A stretch of DNA of 15,178 nt from JANNRW01 sp031401815 (GTDB lineage: Bacteria > Desulfobacterota > Desulfuromonadia > Geobacterales > DSM-12255). The notes below the pieces were generated by a model. The model was not told where the DNA came from. It made no database searches and saw only the letters and a list, made by a program, of their open reading frames with translations. Shown here piece by piece: positions 6,454 to 12,155 of this stretch (positions within the stretch are counted from its first letter, which is position 1; each line of letters starts with the position of its first letter). Where the stretch lies: contig JANNRW010000466.1 of the NCBI GenBank assembly GCA_031401815.1, positions 1 through 15,178 on the forward strand, given 5' to 3'. The position numbers and the translations under genes are program-made.

Positions 6454-6484
6454 AAAATTCCCGGTTTTTTTTCGGGTAAATTTT
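6454..6484 (+). other. Hairpin with a U8 loop between miaA and hfq
   Basis: AAAATTCCCG (6454-6463) pairs with CGGG-TA-AATTTT (6473-6484, a two-base bulge) and the loop holds eight Ts. It could be a weak terminator of miaA or an RNA-binding site upstream of hfq; a terminator reading is doubtful because the T-run lies inside the loop. Confidence 0.35.
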
Positions 6485-6486
6485 AA

Positions 6487-6517
6487 TTGTTTATCGACAA
6501 TAGTTTGATAGTATAAA
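6487..6517 (+). promoter_or_regulatory. Possible hfq promoter
   Basis: TATAAA (6512-6517) is a good -10 box, but the best -35 (TTGTTT, 6487-6492) is 19 bases away. An inverted repeat ATTGT-N6-ACAAT (6486-6501) overlaps the -35 region. hfq is therefore probably transcribed on its own as well as with miaA; weak evidence. Confidence 0.33.
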
Positions 6518-6553
6518 ATCATGTAATCCACTTAATTGGCCAGGGAGACAAGT

Positions 6554-6778
6554 ATGACTAAGGCACCGTTCAATATCCAGGATCAGTTTCTTAACCAGTC
6601 GCGCAAGGAGCGTGTAAAAGTTGTCATCAAGCTGATGTCGGGCGAAAATGTCGAAGGATTCATCAAGTCATTCGACAATTTTTCCGTTTTGATAGAGCTT
6701 CGTGGCGATCATCTGATTTACAAGCATGCCATTGCATCCATAACTTCTGTTGAAGGTAATTTCAGACTTCATCAGTAG
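6554..6778 (+). CDS. hfq: RNA chaperone Hfq
   Basis: Hfq is a hexameric Sm-like ring that binds U-rich sRNA ends and A-rich mRNA leaders and promotes their pairing. The 74-aa protein has the full core: NIQDQFLNQSRKERVKVVI (proximal-face Gln and the rim Arg/Lys), the Sm1 strand with GENVEGFIKSFDNFSVLI, and Sm2 YKHAIASI carrying the conserved Tyr-Lys-His. It ends soon after the Sm2 fold (FRLHQ), so the long acidic tail of enterobacterial Hfq is absent, as is usual outside gammaproteobacteria. I chose the ATG at 6554 because AGGGAGA lies 5 bases upstream and it gives the standard N terminus (MTKAPFNIQDQFLN). An upstream TTG at 6536 would only add MARETS. miaA lies upstream and a terminator follows. 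Confidence 0.97.
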   Translation: MTKAPFNIQDQFLNQSRKERVKVVIKLMSGENVEGFIKSFDNFSVLIELRGDHLIYKHAIASITSVEGNFRLHQ

Positions 6779-6821
6779 GTTTATTGCCACAGTAGATGTC
6801 ATTTGTCATGACAGCTTCTGG

Positions 6822-6857
6822 TAACGGGGTCGCCTTCAGGCAGCCCCGTTATCTTTT
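6822..6857 (+). terminator. Intrinsic terminator after hfq
   Basis: TAACGGGG (6822-6829) pairs with CCCCGTTA (6844-6851), with an inner GCC/GGC stem and a TTCA loop; the tail is TCTTTT. Its end lies only 7 bases before the next start codon, so the downstream gene would need readthrough or its own promoter. No convincing promoter is seen there. Confidence 0.78.
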
Positions 6858-6863
6858 GGAGAT

Positions 6864-8336
6864 ATGGTGAAGAAAAATGATTCGTTTGCAAATTCCCAAA
6901 AAAGTCCCCTCCCCCCTGGCGGGGGAGGGTCAGGGTGGGGGGGGAGTCGCCATGATATCAGCATATTGCAGCTTCACCCACCCCCTGACCCCCTCCCGTC
7001 AAGGGAGGGGGGAAAGACTTTTTGCGAGTCCATCAATACTGGTCTGCTGATTGAGCATGTAGCAACCGGCAGTATTGCCGAAGAGCTTGGTATCGAGGCC
7101 GGAGACAGGCTCCTTGAGATTAATGGCCAGCCTCTGAGGGATATCATTGACTATCAATATTTTTCCGCAGATGCTGAACTTGTTTTTCTTGTAGAAAAAG
7201 CTGTCGGGGAGGAGTGGGAGATCGAGTTCGACCATGCTCCCGAAGATATCCTGGGGCTGACCTTCCATGCGCCTGAACCAGAGTCTTGCGGCAACAACTG
7301 CCTCTTCTGTTTTGTCCATCAGCTCCCCAAAGGGCTCAGAAAGCCGCTCTATCTGAAAGATGAGGATTATCGGCTCTCTTTTCTCTGCGGCAATTATGTG
7401 ACCCTCACAAATATCTCCCCTGAAGAGCTTGCCAGAATAAAGGATCAGCGTCTCTCTCCGCTCTATATCTCTGTTCATGCTACTGATCCGGTTTTGCGTG
7501 AAAACCTTCTCGGGAGAGTCTCCCTTCCACCTCTTCTTGAGATGATGAAGGAGCTAGCCTCTTCCGGGATAACCATGCATGCACAGGTTGTGCTCTGTCC
7601 GGGGAAAAATGATGGCGCTCAACTTGTCCGGACAGTCGAGGATATGGCCGCTCTCTACCCGCAGGTGGCATCACTGGCTGTCGTTCCTGTCGGACTGACC
7701 CGCCATCGCGCTAAACTCCCTCCCCTTGAGCCTGTAACACCGGAGTATGCAAAAGAGTTCATCGCTGCCTGGCAACCGGTTCAAAATGAGCTGGAACTTC
7801 GTCTGGGTGAGCCTTTTCTTTTTTTTGCAGATGAATTTTACATCAAGGGGGGGGTGACATTTCCGCCAATTGAAAGTTATGGTGACTTCCCTCAACTTGA
7901 AAATGGTATCGGTATGATCCCCCTGTTTCTGGAAGAGTCAACCGCTCTTCTCTCTCATGTTGAACCGCTCTCTCCGTGCAAGGTGACAGTTGTTACCGGG
8001 CTCTCCCCTTATAACTACCTTGCAGTTTTTATCACCAAGCTTGCAGCAGCAACCGGTCTCTCCCTAAATCTTATTGCTGTGCCAAACCTTCTTTTTGGAG
8101 AAGAGGTAACCGTAACCGGGCTTGTTTCAGGTGGTGACATAGCTGCCACAGTAGAGGAGCCGGAGGATATTCTCCTGATCCCTGATGTAATGCTGAAAGA
8201 AGGGGAGGGGGTATTTCTAGATGACATGACTCTTGATATGCTCGCTGAAAAGCTCGGTTGCCGGGTTGAAGCCTTTGTAGCGACACCTGAGGGGCTTTAC
8301 AGGAAGCTGGTGGAAATTATGAATTATGAATTATGA
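6864..8336 (+). CDS. PDZ-DUF512 radical SAM protein with a repeat-encoded N terminus
   Basis: A 490-aa protein. Residues ~60-112 (LLIEHVATGSIAEELGIEAGDRLLEING) form a PDZ-like domain. Residues 142-149, CGNNCLFC, are a CX3CX2C radical SAM-type cluster motif followed by FVHQLPKGLRKPLYLKDEDY; LSFLCGNYVTLTN, ADEFYIKGG and FPQLENGIGM then mark the DUF512 family (Fe-S proteins of unknown reaction, common in anaerobes and cyanobacteria). Family members usually begin close to the PDZ domain; here about 58 extra residues precede it, and residues ~7-56 are encoded by a palindromic G/C-rich repeat (KSPLPPGGGG...PPPDPLPSREGG). No ATG, GTG or TTG occurs between the repeat and the PDZ domain, so the repeat is probably translated. 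GGAG lies just before ATG 6864; the adjacent GTG 6867 has better spacing. The stop lies inside a heptamer array. Function unknown. Confidence 0.88.
   Translation: MVKKNDSFANSQKSPLPPGGGGSGWGGSRHDISILQLHPPPDPLPSREGGKTFCESINTGLLIEHVATGSIAEELGIEAGDRLLEINGQPLRDIIDYQYFSADAELVFLVEKAVGEEWEIEFDHAPEDILGLTFHAPEPESCGNNCLFCFVHQLPKGLRKPLYLKDEDYRLSFLCGNYVTLTNISPEELARIKDQRLSPLYISVHATDPVLRENLLGRVSLPPLLEMMKELASSGITMHAQVVLCPGKNDGAQLVRTVEDMAALYPQVASLAVVPVGLTRHRAKLPPLEPVTPEYAKEFIAAWQPVQNELELRLGEPFLFFADEFYIKGGVTFPPIESYGDFPQLENGIGMIPLFLEESTALLSHVEPLSPCKVTVVTGLSPYNYLAVFITKLAAATGLSLNLIAVPNLLFGEEVTVTGLVSGGDIAATVEEPEDILLIPDVMLKEGEGVFLDDMTLDMLAEKLGCRVEAFVATPEGLYRKLVEIMNYEL
6879..7030 (+). repeat. Dispersed palindromic G/C-rich repeat, long copy, inside a coding region
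   Basis: Imperfectly palindromic element. The left arm ATTCG...AAAAAAGTCCCCTCCC (6880-6913) mirrors the right arm CCCTCCC..GGGAGGGGGGAAAGAC...GCGAGTC (6991-7030). Inside are two C-run/G-run hairpins: CCTCCCCC with GGGGGAGG near 6909-6928, and CCCTCCC-GTCAA-GGGAGGG near 6992-7010. The central GGGTCAGGGTGGGGG (6927-6941) is complementary to CACCCACCCCCTGACCC (6975-6991). A shorter relative lies at 11095-11162. MITE- or REP-like; no transposase is present. Confidence 0.75.
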
Positions 8337-8342
8337 ATTATG
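8315..8342 (+). repeat. Heptamer tandem repeat AATTATG x4
   Basis: Four perfect copies of AATTATG. They encode the last residues (MNYEL) and contain the TGA stop of the DUF512 gene (8334-8336). A change in unit number would change frame and shift the C terminus. Confidence 0.9.
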
Positions 8343-8350
8343 AAAACTGC

Positions 8351-8458
8351 TCTACCTCTACCTTTACCTCTACCTTTACCTCTACCTCTACCTCTACCTC
8401 TACCTCTACCTCAACCTCAACCTCAACCTCAACCTCAACCTCAACCTCAACCTCAACC
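8351..8458. repeat. Hexamer tandem array, 18 units
   Basis: Ten units of TCTACC (two of them TTTACC, at 8363 and 8375) cover 8351-8410, followed by eight perfect units of TCAACC (8411-8458). The array fills the whole space between the converging DUF512 and MFS genes and its last base is part of the MFS stop codon (TAG, 8460-8458). The G-rich strand (GGTTGA/GGTAGA) is the MFS coding strand. No terminator is recognisable in the junction. Confidence 0.95.
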
Positions 8459-9705
8459 TACTTCCTCCCTCCTGCCATCTGGCTGCTGGCGCTCTCCTTT
8501 CTTAACTGATACATGAAAATCGGCCCTGCGATGGCTCCAAGGCCGCAGGTAGCAAAGCCGACCCCCCATTCACCGCTGACTCCGTTCATCGGTTCCCACC
8601 CTTTGCAGATGTCAAGAGCCCAACCGAAAACCGTTGGTGAAATCATCCCGAGTGAGTAGCCTACCAGCGATTGAATCCCCATGGCTGCCCCCAGGCAAGC
8701 TGTTGGTGCCAGCTCTGTCAGCCCTGTGGAAAAAACCGGAGACTCTGCAACTATGAGATAGCCGTATACAAGCCCTATGGCAAGGGTGATGTAGGGTGAA
8801 AAGTTGATCAGCCAGCCAAAACCAAGAGAAATAACGGCGCTTGCGATCATTACCAGAGAGATGGTGCGGGTTCTGCCTATCTTGTCGGAGATGCTGCCTG
8901 TTATTGCAGTTGAAAAGGTTCCTATGCCGACAATAACAGCTGCAGCAGTAGCCCCCCAGGCAGTTGCTTTGCCACTGTTCAATCCATACTGGAGCAGGTT
9001 TGCTGTAAAGAAGGGGGCAAGCCAGCTCCGCATGCCGTACATCTCCCACATATGTGCACCATAGCCGCAGATCATCAGCATGGCTGGCCGATTTTTCAGC
9101 ACTGCGGCACTGTTGCTTTCAGTAGTGGTTCTTTCCGGTTTGAGATGTGTGTAGTCGCGAAATATGAAGAGCGAAAGTGATGCGCCGATCAGAACTGCGA
9201 CTGAACCGGCCATAAACGCTTCTCTCCAGCCTGAAAATGAGGTTATCCCTCCTGTTACAACCAGGGAGAGTGAAGAGCCAAGCATCAGCGAACCGACATA
9301 AATACCGATGGCTCGTCCTCTCTGGCTGCTTGGAAATCGTTCTGCTACCAGTTTCAGCCCCGGCATGTATGTCCCCCCCATACCGATGCCGGTCAAACCT
9401 CTCAGAATCAACGCCGAAACATAGTCATGGGCAAAGATGGCAAACAGAAAATTGGCTGCGGCAGACCAGATCGCAGAGACGATAAATATCCGCTTGATGC
9501 TGATCCTGTCGGTGAGTGTACTGAGAATTACGCCGGAGAGTAAAAAGCCGAGTTGATAAATCGAAAAGATGGAGCCCGCCATGGTGTTGGTCATCCCCCA
9601 CTCCTCTTTAAGGAGCGGAAGCACGGCAGAGTAGTTGATGAAGACCAGCATGATGAAGAGCTGGGTGAGGCAGAGAAGGAGAAGCCAGCGGCTGTTTTGG
9701 CTCAT
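8458..9705 (-). CDS. MFS transporter, 12 transmembrane segments
   Basis: A 415-aa major facilitator inner-membrane carrier. Hydrophobic segments recur through the whole length (first at 7-29). Loop 2-3 has the family motif in the form TDRISIKR (65-72) and loop 8-9 has the clearer copy GSISDKIGRTR (270-280), showing the duplicated six-helix halves. RGLTGIGMGG (102-111) lies in helix 4 and a central loop (~184-206) separates the halves. The substrate cannot be read from the sequence; the closest-feeling group is anion/metabolite transporters rather than sugar permeases. The ATG at 9705 directly abuts the TAA of the TatD-radical SAM gene (9706-9708), with GAGG in the end of that gene as ribosome-binding site, so the two are translationally coupled. 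A hexamer array starts at its stop codon. Confidence 0.88.
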   Translation of the reverse strand: MSQNSRWLLLLCLTQLFIMLVFINYSAVLPLLKEEWGMTNTMAGSIFSIYQLGFLLSGVILSTLTDRISIKRIFIVSAIWSAAANFLFAIFAHDYVSALILRGLTGIGMGGTYMPGLKLVAERFPSSQRGRAIGIYVGSLMLGSSLSLVVTGGITSFSGWREAFMAGSVAVLIGASLSLFIFRDYTHLKPERTTTESNSAAVLKNRPAMLMICGYGAHMWEMYGMRSWLAPFFTANLLQYGLNSGKATAWGATAAAVIVGIGTFSTAITGSISDKIGRTRTISLVMIASAVISLGFGWLINFSPYITLAIGLVYGYLIVAESPVFSTGLTELAPTACLGAAMGIQSLVGYSLGMISPTVFGWALDICKGWEPMNGVSGEWGVGFATCGLGAIAGPIFMYQLRKESASSQMAGGRK

Positions 9706-11175
9706 TTACCCAACCTCGGCATACTCTCTCTCCCGGAAAATTACGCCAAGCGAAGCAGCAAGATTTCGGACTGCCGTAATGTCGACATCAGGCAGGGTTA
9801 CGGCTGTGGCAACAACTGTCGGAATCTGCTCTGCTGCTTCACGAAGAAAGTCGCAGACCCCCTTGAATCCGTCAGCGCCAAAAGGTGAATTGCAGAGCCG
9901 GTTGTATGTGGCCGGGTCAGCAGCATTCAGGCTGACAGAGAGGGTATCAACCAGCCCGACCAGCTCAGGAATGATATTGCGGCCATAAACAAGATTTGCC
10001 TGACCGTCGGTATTGATACGGATCTTTACTCCACGAGCCTTCAGTTTTCCGGCCACCACTTTTATCAGGTCAAGCCTTAACAGAGGCTCTCCATAGCCAC
10101 AGAATACAACTTCGTCAAAGTCGGATCTCTCACCAATCGCTTCCAGCACTTCATGGGCAGAAGGCTCATGATCCAGCATCAGATGGTGCCCTTTTACCGT
10201 AAAATCGTCGAATTTAGCGCAGAATGTACAGCGGTTTGAGCAGCGGTTGGTAATGTTCAGATATAGTGAATTTCTTATCTTGTAGGCGATAGTGTTACTG
10301 TCGACGGTTGAGCCGATTCTGAAAAGCCTTTCGGTGTTGACGGTTGTAATCCTTGCTACATCTTCCAGGGAGAGCCCTTTTATCTCAGCTATCTTTTCTG
10401 CGGCAAACCTGACAAAGGCAGGCTCGTTCCGTTTACCCCTGTGAGGAACCGGCGATAAATACGGGGCGTCGGTTTCAATCAGAAGATGTTCGATCCTTAC
10501 CGCTTTGACCACTTCATGCAGAGTGTGGCTATTGTGATAGGTAACAGTGCCTGGGATGGAGATGTAAAAACCCATATCAATACAATCTTTTGCCATCTCC
10601 ATGTCTCCGGAGAAACAGTGAAGCACCCCTCCGGTTTTTGCCGCCTGCTCCTCCGTAAGGATGGTCATGACCCTTTCATGAGCATCCCGATCATGGATGA
10701 TGACAGGAAGCTCCAAATCTTTGGCAATCCTGATAAAGCGTCGGAAAACCTGCTCCTGATCCGGCCTGGGGGAGCGGTCACGATAAAAATCAAGACCTAT
10801 TTCACCAATAGCGACAACCTTTTTTGAGCTGCCCGCAAGTTTGATTATTATTTCATAACAGTTTTCAGTTACGCGGCTTGCATCATGGGGATGAATACCG
10901 ACAGCTGCATAGAGATCCGGATATCTCTCCGCGAGTTCGACAGCCTGAATGCTCGACTCGATATCTGCTCCGACTACGATGATCTTTTTGACCCCGGCAT
11001 CAGAGGCTCTTAGCATCATGGCGTCAAAATCAGCGGCAAACTCCTTGCCGTAAATATGGGCATGGGAGTCGATCATTTCGATTTTTTCAAAATTCATGCA
11101 CTCTCTAATTGTCTTTTCCCCCTCCCTTGACGGGAGGGGATTTTTTTGAAAATCTGCGAATGGTTCAATATTCAT
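9706..11175 (-). CDS. TatD-family metal-dependent hydrolase fused to a radical SAM domain
   Basis: A 489-aa two-domain protein. Residues ~34-288 are a TatD DNase-like TIM barrel with the metal ligands in place: DSHAH (H38, H40), GEIGLDF (E125), IIHDRDA (H161), LHCFSG (H186) and ETDAPYL (D236). Residues ~298-489 are a small radical SAM domain, RCSNRCTFC (C312, C316, C319), with FCGYGEPLLR as the GGE-like motif and RINTDGQAN. Radical SAM proteins associated with TatD are a recognised family; here both are one polypeptide, suggesting a joint role, possibly repair or processing of a nucleic-acid or nucleotide product. ATG 11175 has AGGA 5 bases upstream. Residues ~5-26 (PFADFQKNPLPSREGEKTI) come from a dispersed repeat; M27 (11097) or M34 would give the ordinary TatD start. 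Coupled to the MFS gene downstream. Confidence 0.9.
   Translation of the reverse strand: MNIEPFADFQKNPLPSREGEKTIRECMNFEKIEMIDSHAHIYGKEFAADFDAMMLRASDAGVKKIIVVGADIESSIQAVELAERYPDLYAAVGIHPHDASRVTENCYEIIIKLAGSSKKVVAIGEIGLDFYRDRSPRPDQEQVFRRFIRIAKDLELPVIIHDRDAHERVMTILTEEQAAKTGGVLHCFSGDMEMAKDCIDMGFYISIPGTVTYHNSHTLHEVVKAVRIEHLLIETDAPYLSPVPHRGKRNEPAFVRFAAEKIAEIKGLSLEDVARITTVNTERLFRIGSTVDSNTIAYKIRNSLYLNITNRCSNRCTFCAKFDDFTVKGHHLMLDHEPSAHEVLEAIGERSDFDEVVFCGYGEPLLRLDLIKVVAGKLKARGVKIRINTDGQANLVYGRNIIPELVGLVDTLSVSLNAADPATYNRLCNSPFGADGFKGVCDFLREAAEQIPTVVATAVTLPDVDITAVRNLAASLGVIFREREYAEVG
11095..11162 (-). repeat. Dispersed palindromic repeat, short copy, at the start of the TatD fusion
   Basis: Read on the minus strand, this copy has the same ends as the long copy at 6879-7030: ATTCGCAGATTTTCAAAAAA then TCCCCTCCC-GTCAA-GGGAGGGGG and AAAAGAC...GAG. 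The middle hairpins are absent, so it looks like a deletion derivative or the minimal form. It is read in frame as PFADFQKNPLPSREGEKTI. Confidence 0.72.
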
Positions 11176-11186
11176 GATTTTCCTGT

Positions 11187-11219
11187 TTAAAAAGGCCCCG
11201 GAATCTCTTCCGGAGCCTT
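11187..11219 (-). terminator. Intrinsic terminator after purC
   Basis: On the minus strand AAGGCTCCGGAA (11219-11208) pairs with TTCCGGGGCCTT (11203-11192; one T-G pair) around a GAGA tetraloop, followed by five Ts. It lies between purC and the TatD fusion, which starts 11 bases beyond it. Confidence 0.88.
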
Positions 11220-11222
11220 AGC

Positions 11223-12113
11223 TCATTTACCTTTGCCGGTCAGTTTTACCAGCGCTTCCATATATTTTTTGCCGGTCTTTTTGATGATTTCATCCGGGAG
11301 GGGGGGGGGAGGGGCGCACTTGCCCCAGTCAAGCGTCTCCAGGTAGTCGCGCAGGAACTGCTTGTCGAAACTCGGCTGAGCCCCCCCGGGGCTGTACTGA
11401 TCCTTTGGCCAGAAGCGGCTGGAATCAGGGGTCAGGCACTCATCAATAATTATCAGCTTGCCATCATATATGCCAAATTCAAATTTTGTGTCGGCTATGA
11501 TGATCCCTCTGGTTTCGGCATAATCGCGCGCCTTGCTGTAGATTCTGATGGTTACATCCCGAACCTGCTCTGCCAGCTCTTTTCCACAGAGGCGGATCAT
11601 CTCATCAAAAGAGATGTTTTCATCATGTGCGCCGAGTTCAGCCTTGGTGGAGGGGGTGAAAATCGGCTCAGCAAGCTTCGATGACTCCACAAGCCCGGCA
11701 GGGAGTGTTATACCGCACAAGGAACCGGTTGCCTTGTAATCTTTCCATCCCGAGCCTGAAAGATAGCCCCGGACAATGCATTCAGCAGCGAGCGGTTTTG
11801 CTTTTCGAACCAGCATGGAGCGCCCTTCGAGGTCAGCCGCGTATTTTTGACACTCCCTGGGGAAATCCTTCACATCGGTTGATATGATATGGTTCGGGAT
11901 GATATCCTCCATCATTTTAAACCAGAATATTGATATCTGGTTAAGAACAAACCCCTTGTCAGGGATACCTTCGTTCATGATTACGTCGAAAGCGGAAATC
12001 CGGTCTGATGTGACCATAAGTAGTGTCTCACCAAGATCGTAGATGTCGCGAACCTTGCCGCGAGCAGCAAGGTTGAGGTCAGGGAATTCAGTTGCAAGTA
12101 CAAGTCTGGACAT
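11223..12113 (-). CDS. purC: SAICAR synthetase (phosphoribosylaminoimidazole-succinocarboxamide synthase)
   Basis: PurC joins CAIR and aspartate with ATP to give SAICAR in de novo purine synthesis. The 296-aa protein has the family blocks GKVRDIYDLGETLLMVTSDR (ATP site), SAFDVIM, ECIVRGYLSGSGWK, FTPSTKAELGAHDENI, GIIIADTKFEFG and the DECLTPDSSRFWP active-site region, and is of the ~300-aa type. I chose ATG 12113 because GGAG lies 7 bases upstream and MSRLVLATEFPDL is a standard N terminus; the longer reading from 12146 has no support. The coding strand has a C10 run (plus-strand G10 at 11300-11309) encoding the PPPPLP segment. The PpiD-like gene lies 42 bases upstream on the same strand; a strong terminator follows. 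Confidence 0.97.
   Translation of the reverse strand: MSRLVLATEFPDLNLAARGKVRDIYDLGETLLMVTSDRISAFDVIMNEGIPDKGFVLNQISIFWFKMMEDIIPNHIISTDVKDFPRECQKYAADLEGRSMLVRKAKPLAAECIVRGYLSGSGWKDYKATGSLCGITLPAGLVESSKLAEPIFTPSTKAELGAHDENISFDEMIRLCGKELAEQVRDVTIRIYSKARDYAETRGIIIADTKFEFGIYDGKLIIIDECLTPDSSRFWPKDQYSPGGAQPSFDKQFLRDYLETLDWGKCAPPPPLPDEIIKKTGKKYMEALVKLTGKGK
11300..11309. repeat. G10/C10 homopolymer inside purC
   Basis: Ten consecutive G on the plus strand (C on the purC coding strand), flanked by further G-runs (GGGA before, AGGGG after). The frame is intact here and encodes part of PPPPLP, about 40 codons before the stop. Confidence 0.95.
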
Positions 12114-12155
12114 AAATATCTCCTTATTTTGATTCAGCCTGAACATGGAAAAGGT

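Noticed and set aside
6804..6813. Perfect palindrome TGTCATGACA between hfq and its terminator
   Set aside because: It is short, lies inside the hfq 3' region and has no promoter next to it; it could be chance.
7671..7895. Minus-strand frame within the DUF512 gene
   Set aside because: Shadow of the coding frame; no motif or start signal.
8351..8458. CRISPR array
   Set aside because: The units are 6 bases, directly abutting, with no spacers; it is a simple tandem repeat.
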